Shown here: piece by piece, positions 47,995 to 56,910 of the stretch
Numbering within the stretch: the first letter of the stretch is position 1
Layout: every line of letters begins with the position of its first letter
Assembly (NCBI RefSeq): GCF_014836535.1
Contig: NZ_JACSQP010000005.1
Span: 62,001-126,000 of the forward strand
Direction: 5' to 3'
From: Microbacterium pullorum
GTDB taxonomy: Bacteria > Actinomycetota > Actinomycetes > Actinomycetales > Microbacteriaceae
Length of the DNA: 64,000 nt
Notes under the pieces: model-generated
Told to the model about the DNA's origin: nothing
The model's input: only the letters and a program-made list of their open reading frames with translations
The model's database searches: none
Program-made: the position numbers and the translations under genes

Positions 47995-50900
47995 ATGCCT
48001 TCGAGCCCCCGTCGCGACGCCGGATCCCTCTCGGCGTTCCCGCCCCGCCAGGGCATGTACAACCCCGCGTTCGAGAAGGATGCGTGCGGTCTGGCGATGG
48101 TCGCCACCCTCCGCGGTCACGCCGGCCACGACATCGTGGAGCTGGCGCTGACGGCGTTGCGCAACCTCGAGCACCGCGGTGCCATCGGTTCGGATGCGGG
48201 CACCGGTGACGGAGCCGGCATCCTCACGCAGATGCCGGATGCCTTCCTGCGCGCGGTCGTGGACTTCGACCTGCCTGCTGCGGGGGAGTACGCCGCCGGA
48301 ATGGCGTTCCTGCCGCGCGAACACGATGCCCGCGAGTCCCTGAAGACCGGCATCGAGGAGCTCGCCGCCCGCGAGGGGCTGACGGTGCTGGGCTGGCGCG
48401 TGGTCCCGACCGCCGAGGACAACCTCGGCAAGCTGGCCCACGACGCACGTCCCGCGTTCGAGCAGCTGTTCCTCTCCCGCCCCGCCATCGGCGGTGCGCC
48501 GGCGTTGTCGGGCATCGCCCTCGACCGGCGCGCCTATCGGCTGCGCAAGCGCGCCCAGCATGAGCTGGGCGCGTATTTTGTCTCCCTGTCGTGCCGCACG
48601 CTCGGGTACAAGGGCATGGTCACGACACTGCAGCTCGAGCCGTTCTATCCCGATCTGCAGGACGAGCGCTTCACGTCCGAGCTCGCCGTCGTGCACTCGC
48701 GCTACTCCACCAACACGTTCCCGTCGTGGCCGCTGGCCCAGCCGCTGCGCATGCTCGCGCACAACGGCGAGATCAACACCGTCAGCGGCAACCGCAACTG
48801 GATGCGTGCACGGCAGTCGCAGCTCGAATCCGAGCTGCTCGGCGACATCCGCCCGCTGCTGCCGATCTGCACCGACGGCGCGAGCGACTCGGCGTCGTTC
48901 GACGAGGTGCTGGAGCTGCTCACCCTGACCGGCCGCAGCCTGCCCCACGCCATCATGATGATGGTGCCTGAGGCGTACGAGAAGCAGGCCGACATCGCGC
49001 CGGATCTGCGCGCGTTCTACGACTACCACTCCATGCTCATGGAGCCCTGGGACGGCCCGGCCGCCCTGATCTTCACCGACGGCACGCTGGTCGGAGCCAC
49101 GCTCGACCGCAACGGGCTGCGCCCGGGTCGCTGGACCGAGACCACCGACGGCCTCGTCGTCATCGGCAGCGAGACCGGCGTGCTCGACTTCGAACCATCG
49201 CGCATCAAGCGGCGCGGCCGGCTGAGCCCGGGGCGCATGTTCCTCGTCGACACCGCACAGCGCCGCATCGTGGAGGACTCCGAGATCAAGGCGAACCTGG
49301 CCGCCTCCGAGCCGTGGGAGTTGTGGCTGCGACAGCGGCTGCAGCTGTCGGAGCTCCCGGAGCGCGAGCACATCGTGCATCCCATCGCCTCCATCACCCG
49401 CCGCCAGCGCACCTTCGGCTACACCGAGGAGGAGGTGCGGATCCTGCTGACCCCGATGGGACAGAACGGCGCGGAGCCGATCGGCGCCATGGGGTCGGAC
49501 ACGCCGATCGCGGTGCTCAGCGAACGGCCGCGGCTGCTGTTCGACTACTTCGTGCAGCAGTTCGCCCAGGTCACCAACCCGCCGCTGGACTCCATCCGCG
49601 AAGAGGTCGTCACGAGCCTGCGCGCCGGTCTCGGCCCCGAGCGCAACCTGCTGTCCGCCGGCCCCGACCACGCGCGCCAGATCACGCTGGACTTCCCGGT
49701 GATCGACAACGACGAGTTGGCGAAGATCCACAACATCGAGCGCATCATGCCCGGCCGCCGGGCGGTGACGCTCAAGGGCCTCTACCACTTCGATGCCGGC
49801 CCGCATTCGCTGCAGGCGCGGCTGGAGGAGCTGTGCGCCGAAGCGGAGCAGGCGATCGAGGACGGTGCGGAGTTCCTCATCCTCTCCGACCGCGACTCGA
49901 ATAAGGACCTCGTCCCGATCCCGTCGCTGCTCATGGTCTCCGCCGTGCACCATCACCTCATCCGCAAGCAGAACCGCATGAAGGTCGGGCTCGTGGTCGA
50001 AGCCGGCGACGTGCGCGAAGTGCACCATGTCGCGACCCTCATCGGCTACGGCGCCTCCGCCGTGAACCCCTATCTCGCGATGGAATCGGTCGAGTACCTG
50101 GTGCGCGCCGGCTTCATCACCGGCATCACCCCGGAGAAGGCCGTCACCAACGTGATCTACGCCCTCGGCAAGGGCGTGCTGAAGATCATGTCGAAGATGG
50201 GCATCTCCACGGTGTCCTCCTACGCCGGCGCCCAGGCGTTCGAAGCCGTGGGGCTGTCGCGGGAGTTCATCGACGCGTACTTCACCGGCACCGAGACCAA
50301 GCTCGGCGGCATCGGCATCGAGCAGATCGCTGCCGAGAACCAGGCCCGACACGACTGGGCCTACCCGCAGGACGGCGCGGCGCGCGCCCACGAACGGCTG
50401 TGGACCGGCGGCGAGTACCAGTGGCGTCGCGACGGCTCGCCGCATCTGTTCAACCCCGACACGATCTTCCGGCTGCAGCATTCCACCCGTTCGCGCCGGT
50501 ACGACATCTTCCGCGAGTACACCAGGCTCGTCGACGACCAGGCGAAGGAACTCAAGACCCTCCGCGGCATGTTCACGCTGCGCACGGGCCAGCGGCCCGC
50601 TGTGCCGCTGGACGAGGTCGAACCGGTGTCGTCGATCGTCAAGCGGTTCTCCACCGGCGCGATGAGCTACGGCTCCATCTCGAAGGAGGCCCACGAGACG
50701 CTCGCCATCGCGATGAATCGCCTGGGCGGCAAGTCGAACACCGGTGAGGGCGGCGAGGACGTCGACCGGCTGCTGGATCCCGAGCGCCGCAGCGCCATCA
50801 AGCAGGTGGCATCCGGCCGGTTCGGGGTCACGAGCATGTACCTCACCCACGCCGACGACATCCAGATCAAACTCGCCCAGGGCGCCAAGCCCGGCGAGGG

Positions 50901-52572
50901 CGGTCAGCTGCCCCCGGCGAAGGTGTACCCCTGGATCGCGCGCACCCGCGGCGGCACCCCCGGGGTCGGCCTCATCTCGCCCCCGCCCCACCACGACATC
51001 TACTCGATCGAAGACCTCAAGCAGCTGATCTTCGACCTCAAGCGCGCCAACCCGAAGGCCCGGGTGCACGTGAAGCTCGTGAGCCAGTCGGGCATCGGCG
51101 CGGTCGCCGCCGGCACCGCCAAGGCCCTCGCCGACGTGATCCTCGTCTCCGGTCACGACGGCGGCACGGGTGCAAGTCCACTGAACTCCCTCAAGCACGC
51201 CGGCACGCCGTGGGAGCTGGGGCTCGCCGAGACGCAGCAGACACTCATGCTCAACGACATGCGCGACCGCGTCGTGGTGCAGGCCGACGGCCAGCTCAAG
51301 ACCGGACGCGACGTCATCATCGCGGCGCTGCTGGGTGCCGAGGAGTTCGGGTTCGCGACCACCGCGCTCGTCGTGGAGGGGTGCATCATGATGCGCGTCT
51401 GCCACCTCGACACCTGCCCCGTCGGGGTGGCGACGCAGAACCCGGTGCTGCGGGAGCGGTTCACCGGCAAGGCCGAGCACGTCGTGAACTTCATGGAGTT
51501 CCTGGCCCAGGAGGTGCGCGAGTACCTCGCCGAACTCGGTTTCCGCTCGCTCGACGAGGCCGTCGGCCACAGCGAACTGCTGGACGTCAACGGTGCGATC
51601 TCGCACTGGAAGGCGAACGGGCTCGACCTCACGCCGATCCTGCGCGGTCCCGTCTTCGCCGAGACGGCTGCCCGTCGCAACACCCGCAGCCAGGACCACG
51701 AGCTCGAGGAGCACTTCGACGTGCAGCTCATCGAGCGCGCGCAGGACGTCATCACCCACGGCGGTCAGATCACGATCGATCTGCCCATCCGCAACACCGA
51801 GCGGGCGGTCGGCACGATGCTCGGCAACCGGGTGACCCTCGCGCACGGCGCGAACGGTCTGCCGTCGGGCTCGATCGTGGTGAATCTCACCGGCTCCGCC
51901 GGCCAGTCGTTCGGCGCGTTCCTCCCTGCCGGAATCACGCTGCGGCTCGAGGGCGACTCGAACGACTACGTCGGCAAGGGCCTGTCGGGCGGTCAGATCG
52001 TCGTGCGCCCGCCGAAGGATGCCACCTTCGACGCCTCCCGCAACGTCATCGCCGGCAACGTCATCGGCTACGGCGCGACGCAGGGCACCATGTTCCTGCG
52101 CGGCGTCGTGGGGGAGCGGTTCTTCGTGCGCAATTCCGGTGCCACAGCCGTGGTCGAGGGCGTCGGCGACCACGCCCTCGAGTACATGACCGGCGGTCTC
52201 GCCGTCATCCTCGGCGCCACCGGCCGCAACCTCGGCGCCGGCATGTCGGGTGGAAACGCCTACATCCACCGGCTCGACACCGCGCTGGTGAACCGCGAAT
52301 CGCTCGCCAGTGGCGAGCTGGAACTGATGGAAATGGGTGCGGGGGACATCGAGATCCTCCGCGACCTGTTGCTGCAGCACGTCGCCGAGACCGATTCGGC
52401 TCTCGCGGCATCCCTGCTGGAGAACTTCGACGTCGCGGCCACGGAATTCGTCCGCGTCGTCCCGCGTGATTACGCGGCCGTTCTGCAGACCCGCCAAAAG
52501 GCGGCCGCCGAGGGGCTGGACCCCGACGGCGATGTCGTCTGGAATCGCATCATGGAGGTGACCGGTGGCTGA
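47995..52572 (+). CDS. gltB: Glutamate synthase large subunit
   Basis: 1525 residues from the ATG at 47995, which has AAGGA upstream. It makes glutamate from glutamine and 2-oxoglutarate with GltD. A propeptide of about 30 residues is followed by the nucleophile in [15 protein letters not shown], exposed after cleavage. The class II amidotransferase domain, central domain and FMN-binding domain ([20 protein letters not shown] and [11 protein letters not shown]) follow. The 3Fe-4S cysteines are in [18 protein letters not shown]. The C-terminal beta-helix domain ([20 protein letters not shown]) ends the protein. It overlaps gltD by eight bases. Confidence 0.97.
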   Translation: MPSSPRRDAGSLSAFPPRQGMYNPAFEKDACGLAMVATLRGHAGHDIVELALTALRNLEHRGAIGSDAGTGDGAGILTQMPDAFLRAVVDFDLPAAGEYAAGMAFLPREHDARESLKTGIEELAAREGLTVLGWRVVPTAEDNLGKLAHDARPAFEQLFLSRPAIGGAPALSGIALDRRAYRLRKRAQHELGAYFVSLSCRTLGYKGMVTTLQLEPFYPDLQDERFTSELAVVHSRYSTNTFPSWPLAQPLRMLAHNGEINTVSGNRNWMRARQSQLESELLGDIRPLLPICTDGASDSASFDEVLELLTLTGRSLPHAIMMMVPEAYEKQADIAPDLRAFYDYHSMLMEPWDGPAALIFTDGTLVGATLDRNGLRPGRWTETTDGLVVIGSETGVLDFEPSRIKRRGRLSPGRMFLVDTAQRRIVEDSEIKANLAASEPWELWLRQRLQLSELPEREHIVHPIASITRRQRTFGYTEEEVRILLTPMGQNGAEPIGAMGSDTPIAVLSERPRLLFDYFVQQFAQVTNPPLDSIREEVVTSLRAGLGPERNLLSAGPDHARQITLDFPVIDNDELAKIHNIERIMPGRRAVTLKGLYHFDAGPHSLQARLEELCAEAEQAIEDGAEFLILSDRDSNKDLVPIPSLLMVSAVHHHLIRKQNRMKVGLVVEAGDVREVHHVATLIGYGASAVNPYLAMESVEYLVRAGFITGITPEKAVTNVIYALGKGVLKIMSKMGISTVSSYAGAQAFEAVGLSREFIDAYFTGTETKLGGIGIEQIAAENQARHDWAYPQDGAARAHERLWTGGEYQWRRDGSPHLFNPDTIFRLQHSTRSRRYDIFREYTRLVDDQAKELKTLRGMFTLRTGQRPAVPLDEVEPVSSIVKRFSTGAMSYGSISKEAHETLAIAMNRLGGKSNTGEGGEDVDRLLDPERRSAIKQVASGRFGVTSMYLTHADDIQIKLAQGAKPGEGGQLPPAKVYPWIARTRGGTPGVGLISPPPHHDIYSIEDLKQLIFDLKRANPKARVHVKLVSQSGIGAVAAGTAKALADVILVSGHDGGTGASPLNSLKHAGTPWELGLAETQQTLMLNDMRDRVVVQADGQLKTGRDVIIAALLGAEEFGFATTALVVEGCIMMRVCHLDTCPVGVATQNPVLRERFTGKAEHVVNFMEFLAQEVREYLAELGFRSLDEAVGHSELLDVNGAISHWKANGLDLTPILRGPVFAETAARRNTRSQDHELEEHFDVQLIERAQDVITHGGQITIDLPIRNTERAVGTMLGNRVTLAHGANGLPSGSIVVNLTGSAGQSFGAFLPAGITLRLEGDSNDYVGKGLSGGQIVVRPPKDATFDASRNVIAGNVIGYGATQGTMFLRGVVGERFFVRNSGATAVVEGVGDHALEYMTGGLAVILGATGRNLGAGMSGGNAYIHRLDTALVNRESLASGELELMEMGAGDIEILRDLLLQHVAETDSALAASLLENFDVAATEFVRVVPRDYAAVLQTRQKAAAEGLDPDGDVVWNRIMEVTGG

Positions 52573-54031
52573 CCCGAAGGGCTTTCTGAAAGTCACCGAG
52601 CGCGAGCTGCCGCCGCGCCGGCCCGTACCCGTCCGCATCCTCGACTGGAAAGAGGTGTACGAACCGGGCGACTCCGCGGTGCTGCGCCGCCAGGCCGGGC
52701 GCTGCATGGACTGCGGCGTGCCGTTCTGCCACAAGGGGTGCCCGCTGGGCAACCTCATCCCGGAGTGGAACGACCTCACCTGGCGCGGCCAGCCGCGCAG
52801 CGCCATCGAACGGCTCCACGCCACCAACAACTTCCCGGAGTTCACCGGTCGGCTGTGCCCCGCGCCCTGCGAGAGCGCGTGCGTGCTGGGGATCAACCAG
52901 CCCGCCGTGACCATCAAGCAGGTCGAGGTGTCGATCATCGACGAGGCATTCGCCCGCGGCTGGGTGGAGCCCGAGCCGCCGGCTCGCCTGACCGGCAAGA
53001 CCGTCGCCGTCGTCGGTTCCGGGCCCGCGGGCCTCGCCGCCGCCCAGCAGCTCACCCGTGCCGGCCACACCGTCGCCGTGTTCGAGCGCGACGACCGCAT
53101 CGGCGGGCTGCTGCGCTACGGCATCCCGGACTTCAAGATGGAGAAGCGCCACCTCGAGTCGCGTCTGCGTCAGATGCAGGACGAGGGCACACGGTTCCGT
53201 GCCGGAGTGGAGATCGGCAAGGACATCACGTGGGACCAGCTCCGTGCGCGTTACGACGCGGTCGTGGTCGCCACCGGTGCCACCGTGCCGCGCGATCTGC
53301 CGATCCCCGGGCGCGACCTCGCCGGCGTGCACTTCGCGATGGAGTACCTCGTCGAATCGAACAAAGCCGTCGCGGGTGATCAGGTTCCCAACCAGATCAG
53401 CGCGCAGGGCAAGCACGTCATCGTGATCGGCGGCGGTGACACCGGCGCCGACTGCATCGGCACCGCACACCGCCAGGGCGCACTGAGCGTGACCAACCTC
53501 GCCATCGGCGTGCAGCCGCCCACCGCCCGCCCCGACCACCAGCCGTGGCCCATGACGCCGACGATCTTCGAAGTCACCTCGGCGCACGAAGAGGGTGGCG
53601 AACGCGCCTACCTCGCCTCGACGGTCGAGTTCCTCGGCAACGACGTGGGAGAGGTGCGTGCCCTCCGCGTCGCCGAGACGGAGTTCGTCGACGGTCGCCG
53701 TGTGCCCAAGAGCGGCACGGAGCGCGAGATCCCCGCCGACCTCGTGCTCATCGCGATGGGCTTCACCGGTCCGGAACGCACCGCACTCGAGACGCAGCTG
53801 CAGGCGCAGTTCACGCCACGCGGCATCCTCACCCGCGACGACGAATATCAGGCGACACACCCGGGCGTCTTCGTCGCCGGTGATGCCGGGCGTGGTCAGT
53901 CGCTCATCGTGTGGGCGATCGCCGAAGGCCGAGCTGCGGCCGCCTCGGTCGACCGTCACCTCATGGGCTCGACCGAGCTTCCTGCTTTCGTACGGCCCAC
54001 TGACATCGCCATCGGGCTGCAGCCCGCGTAG
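52565..54031 (+). CDS. gltD: Glutamate synthase small subunit
   Basis: 488 residues from a GTG eight bases inside gltB. It passes electrons from NADPH through FAD and two 4Fe-4S clusters to GltB. Cluster cysteines lie in [17 protein letters not shown] and [16 protein letters not shown] binding is seen in [21 protein letters not shown] and NADPH binding in [21 protein letters not shown]. Its TAG stop forms the first half of the pyk -10 box. Confidence 0.97.
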   Translation: MADPKGFLKVTERELPPRRPVPVRILDWKEVYEPGDSAVLRRQAGRCMDCGVPFCHKGCPLGNLIPEWNDLTWRGQPRSAIERLHATNNFPEFTGRLCPAPCESACVLGINQPAVTIKQVEVSIIDEAFARGWVEPEPPARLTGKTVAVVGSGPAGLAAAQQLTRAGHTVAVFERDDRIGGLLRYGIPDFKMEKRHLESRLRQMQDEGTRFRAGVEIGKDITWDQLRARYDAVVVATGATVPRDLPIPGRDLAGVHFAMEYLVESNKAVAGDQVPNQISAQGKHVIVIGGGDTGADCIGTAHRQGALSVTNLAIGVQPPTARPDHQPWPMTPTIFEVTSAHEEGGERAYLASTVEFLGNDVGEVRALRVAETEFVDGRRVPKSGTEREIPADLVLIAMGFTGPERTALETQLQAQFTPRGILTRDDEYQATHPGVFVAGDAGRGQSLIVWAIAEGRAAAASVDRHLMGSTELPAFVRPTDIAIGLQPA

Positions 54032-54034
54032 GCT
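54029..54034 (+). promoter_or_regulatory. Predicted -10 box (TAGGCT) for pyk, overlapping the gltD stop
   Basis: TAGGCT begins at the gltD TAG stop. Start near 54041, leader of about 46 bases before the pyk ATG. Confidence 0.5.
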
Positions 54035-54086
54035 TGACCCGACGGCACTCGACCGCCATCCCCCAAAGACCGGAGCACATCACACG

Positions 54087-55535
54087 ATGAGACGAGCGAA
54101 AATCGTCGCCACTCTCGGCCCCGCCACGTCGTCTTACGAGATGGTCCGCGCGATCATCGACGCGGGCGTGGACGTAGCCCGATTCAACCTGAGCCACGGC
54201 GACTACTCGGTGCACGAGAACAACTTCGCCAACGTGCGCAAGGCAGCACAGGACGCCGGCCGTGCCGTCGCCGCGCTGGTGGATCTCCAGGGCCCCAAGA
54301 TCCGTCTCGGCAAGTTCGCCGACGGGCCTCATGACCTCGCCGTGGGCGACGTCTTCAAGATCACCGCCGAAGACATCGTGGGCACCAAGGAGATCGTTTC
54401 GACGACCTTCAAGGGGCTTCCCGACGACGTCAAGCCGGGCGACTTCCTGCTGATCGACGACGGCAAGGTGCGCGTCGAGGTCACGAGCGTCGACGGCCCC
54501 GTCGTCACGACGAAGGTCATCGTGGGCGGGCCGGTGTCCAACAACAAGGGCATCAACCTGCCGGGTGTCGCCGTCAACGTCCCGGCACTGTCGGAGAAGG
54601 ACGAAGCCGACCTCCGCTGGGGTCTGCGCGCCGGCGCCGACCTCATCGCCCTGTCGTTCGTGCGCAGCGCGCAGGACGTGCAGCGCGTCCACGTGATCAT
54701 GGCTGAAGAGGGCCGCCGCGTCCCCGTCATCGCCAAGATCGAGAAGCCGCAGGCCGTGGACAACCTCGAGGAGATCATCGACGCCTTCGACGGCATCATG
54801 GTCGCCCGCGGTGACCTGGGCGTCGAGCTGCCGCTCGAGGCCGTGCCGATCGTGCAGAAGCGCGCCGTGGAGCTGTGCCGTCGCATGGCCAAGCCCGTCA
54901 TCGTCGCGACGCAGATGCTCGAGTCGATGATCAACAACCCGGTGCCCACCCGTGCCGAGACCAGCGACGTCGCCAACGCGGTGCTCGACGGTGCCGACGC
55001 GGTCATGCTCTCGGGCGAGACCAGCGTGGGCGACTACCCGGTCGTCGTCGTGCAGACGATGGCGCGCATCATCGAGTCCACCGAGGAGCACGGGCTCGAG
55101 CGCATCGCACCGCTGAACACCCGGCCCCGCACACAGGGCGGCGCCATCACCCTCGCGGCGATGGAGGTGGCCGAGTTCGTCGAGGCCAAGTACGTCTGCA
55201 TCTTCACGGAGTCCGGCGACACGGCGCGGCGCATGTCGCGGTTGCGTCCGAAGTTCCCGATGATCGCGTTCGCCCCCGACCCGTCGATCCGGCGGCGCAT
55301 GGCGATCACGTGGGGCGTGCAGTCGACCCTCGTCGAGCACGTGGCCCACACGGACCTCATGTTCATGCAGGTCGACGACTACCTGCTCTCCAACAACCTG
55401 GCCGAGGTGGGTGACCGCGTCGTGGTGATCTCCGGATCGCCTCCCGGAATCATCGGGTCGACCAACGACATCCGCATCCACAAGGTGGGCGACGCCGTGC
55501 ACGGCAAGGCGCCGATCTACAAGGCCGAGCTCTAA
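54087..55535 (+). CDS. pyk: Pyruvate kinase
   Basis: 482 residues from the ATG at 54087; the frame is open earlier, but the family begins with RRAKIVATLGPATSS. It makes pyruvate and ATP from phosphoenolpyruvate. VDVARFNLSHGDY, the active-site VIAKIEKPQAVDNLEEII and MVARGDLGVELPLE are standard. TQMLESMINNPVPTRAETSD and the C-terminal domain for allosteric control are complete. The gene ends before a strong hairpin it shares with the facing tRNA gene. Confidence 0.97.
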   Translation: MRRAKIVATLGPATSSYEMVRAIIDAGVDVARFNLSHGDYSVHENNFANVRKAAQDAGRAVAALVDLQGPKIRLGKFADGPHDLAVGDVFKITAEDIVGTKEIVSTTFKGLPDDVKPGDFLLIDDGKVRVEVTSVDGPVVTTKVIVGGPVSNNKGINLPGVAVNVPALSEKDEADLRWGLRAGADLIALSFVRSAQDVQRVHVIMAEEGRRVPVIAKIEKPQAVDNLEEIIDAFDGIMVARGDLGVELPLEAVPIVQKRAVELCRRMAKPVIVATQMLESMINNPVPTRAETSDVANAVLDGADAVMLSGETSVGDYPVVVVQTMARIIESTEEHGLERIAPLNTRPRTQGGAITLAAMEVAEFVEAKYVCIFTESGDTARRMSRLRPKFPMIAFAPDPSIRRRMAITWGVQSTLVEHVAHTDLMFMQVDDYLLSNNLAEVGDRVVVISGSPPGIIGSTNDIRIHKVGDAVHGKAPIYKAEL

Positions 55536-55547
55536 GGCCGGATGCGA

Positions 55548-55586
55548 ACAGAAGAGGGATGCCGCGGTGCGGCATCCCTCTTCTGT
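55548..55586. terminator. Bidirectional terminator between pyk and tRNA-Leu
   Basis: Two perfect 18-base arms (55548-55565 and 55569-55586) with a three-base loop. They can end pyk on the plus strand and the tRNA on the minus strand. Short T-runs follow only on the plus side (CGTTTCTG). Confidence 0.88.
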
Positions 55587-55594
55587 CGTTTCTG

Positions 55595-55675
55595 TACCGG
55601 TGGTGGGAGTCGAACCCACACGTCCGAAGACAACCGAGTTTGAGTCGGTCGCGTCTGCCATTCCGCCACACCGGC
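55595..55675 (-). tRNA. tRNA-Leu (anticodon CAA)
   Basis: Read on the minus strand, the acceptor arms GCCGGTG and CACCGGT pair with a G-U at the first position, and the discriminator is A. The anticodon stem ACCGA/TCGGT encloses CTCAAAC, giving anticodon CAA, which reads UUG codons. A long variable arm, GTC-TTCG-GAC, is typical of leucine tRNAs. The T arm is GTGGG-TTCGACT-CCCAC. CCA is not encoded. TTG is a rare leucine codon in GC-rich genomes, and UUG is also used here as the trpC start. Confidence 0.93.
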
Positions 55676-55720
55676 AGGGTGACTCAACGACGATACCGCA
55701 GGGAACCGCGTCGGCTGTCC

Positions 55721-55726
55721 TAGAAT
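55721..55726 (+). promoter_or_regulatory. Predicted -10 box (TAGAAT), leaderless type, response regulator
   Basis: TAGAAT, six bases, then the GTG at 55733. No Shine-Dalgarno sequence is present. Confidence 0.55.
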
Positions 55727-55732
55727 GGTGTT

Positions 55733-56350
55733 GTGACTGAGCTCGACGAAACCGCCACCCCCATGGCCACAGCCCCCCGACGCGTCGTCGTCGCCGAGGA
55801 TGAGTCGCTGATCCGCCTCGACATCGTCGAGATCCTCCGCGACAACGGATTCGATGTCGTGGGCGAGGCCGGTGACGGCGAGACGGCCGTTCAGCTGGCG
55901 ACGGAGCTGCGACCCGACCTGGTGATCATGGACGTGAAGATGCCCGTCCTCGACGGCATCTCCGCCGCCGAGAAGCTCAGCAAGGCGCACATCGCGCCGG
56001 TCGTGCTGCTGACGGCGTTCAGCCAGAAGGAGCTCGTCGAGCGCGCGACCGAGGCCGGCGCGCTGGCCTACGTCGTGAAGCCCTTCACCCCCAACGACCT
56101 GCTGCCGGCGATCGAGATCGCCCTGGCACGCTACGAGCAGATCATCACGCTCGAAGCCGAGGTCGCCGACATGGTCGAGCGCTTCGAGACCCGCAAGCTC
56201 GTCGACCGGGCCAAGGGTCTGCTCAACGAGAAGATGGGCCTCAGCGAGCCCGAGGCGTTCCGCTGGATCCAGAAGGCATCGATGGACCGCCGCCTCACGA
56301 TGCAGGACGTCGCCAAGGCGATCATCGAGCAGCTGGCCCCCAAGAAGTAA
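55733..56350 (+). CDS. pdtaR: Response regulator with receiver and ANTAR RNA-binding domains (PdtaR-like)
   Basis: 205 residues from a leaderless GTG. The receiver domain has the acidic pair ED at 22-23, the phosphorylated Asp67 in VIMDVKMPVLDG and Lys116 in YVVKPFTP. The ANTAR domain (about 143-200) has LVDRAKGLLNEKMGLSEPEA, then FRWIQKASMDRR. Such regulators bind paired hairpins in target mRNAs to stop early termination. In mycobacteria the kinase PdtaS is encoded elsewhere, and no kinase is nearby here. The place between pyk and polA matches mycobacterial Rv1626. A strong terminator follows. Confidence 0.92.
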   Translation: MTELDETATPMATAPRRVVVAEDESLIRLDIVEILRDNGFDVVGEAGDGETAVQLATELRPDLVIMDVKMPVLDGISAAEKLSKAHIAPVVLLTAFSQKELVERATEAGALAYVVKPFTPNDLLPAIEIALARYEQIITLEAEVADMVERFETRKLVDRAKGLLNEKMGLSEPEAFRWIQKASMDRRLTMQDVAKAIIEQLAPKK

Positions 56351-56365
56351 CCACACACCACTATT

Positions 56366-56406
56366 CGGCTGAGACCCCTCGCATCGCGGGGGGTCTCAGC
56401 CGTTTT
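56366..56406 (+). terminator. Rho-independent terminator of the response regulator gene
   Basis: Arms CGGCTGAGACCCC (56366-56378) and GGGGTCTCAGCCG (56390-56402) are followed by TTTT. It stands between two convergent genes and may serve both. Confidence 0.9.
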
Positions 56407-56439
56407 GTGGTTTCTCGGGCGGCGGATGCCGCGGGGCGG

Positions 56440-56862
56440 TCAGCGGTCCTTGATGAGGTTCGTGATGCGCACGGTCGAGCAGCGCCGCCCGGACTCGTCG
56501 GTGACGACGATCTCGTGCACCGTCATCGAGCGGCCGAGGTGGATGGGGGTGCAGACCCCGGTCACCAGCCCGCCGGTGGCTGCGCGGGTGTGGGTGGCGT
56601 TGATGTCGGTGCCCACCGCCAGGCGTCCCTCGCCGGCGTGCAGGTTCGCCGCCATCGAGCCGAGCGACTCACCCAGCACGACGTAGGCACCACCGTGGAG
56701 CAGCCCCACAGGCTGCGTGTTGCCTTCGACGGGCATGGTGGCGACGCAGCGCTCGATGGTGAACTCGGTGAATTCGATGCCCATCTTCTCTGCCAAGGCG
56801 CCCATGCCGCGGCGGGCGACCCACTCGAGTCCGTTCTCGGTCACGGCATCCTGCTTCGTCAT
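56440..56862 (-). CDS. Hotdog-fold thioesterase (PaaI-like)
   Basis: 140 residues from the ATG at 56862, with GCAGGAT upstream; a longer frame runs into the polA promoter and is rejected. It probably hydrolyses an acyl-CoA or acyl-aromatic-CoA; the substrate is unknown. The family signature is PVGLLHGGAYVVLGESLGSM (about residues 52-71), with HTRAATGGLVTGVCTPIH after it. In Mycobacterium a thioesterase also sits in this region. It is divergent from polA with 48 bases between starts. Confidence 0.88.
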   Translation of the reverse strand: MTKQDAVTENGLEWVARRGMGALAEKMGIEFTEFTIERCVATMPVEGNTQPVGLLHGGAYVVLGESLGSMAANLHAGEGRLAVGTDINATHTRAATGGLVTGVCTPIHLGRSMTVHEIVVTDESGRRCSTVRITNLIKDR

Positions 56863-56898
56863 ATCCTGCTCTCGGTTCGGGCTGTCCCACCCGCTCGT

Positions 56899-56904
56899 TA
56901 GGCT
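56899..56904 (+). promoter_or_regulatory. Predicted -10 box (TAGGCT), leaderless type, polA
   Basis: TAGGCT, six bases, then the GTG of polA. TTCGGG about 17 bases upstream is a poor -35. Confidence 0.55.
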
Positions 56905-56910
56905 GGATGG

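Noticed and set aside
47761..53100. A 1779-codon open frame on the minus strand antisense to gltB
   Set aside because: It mirrors the codons of gltB. No motif, ribosome site or promoter supports it.
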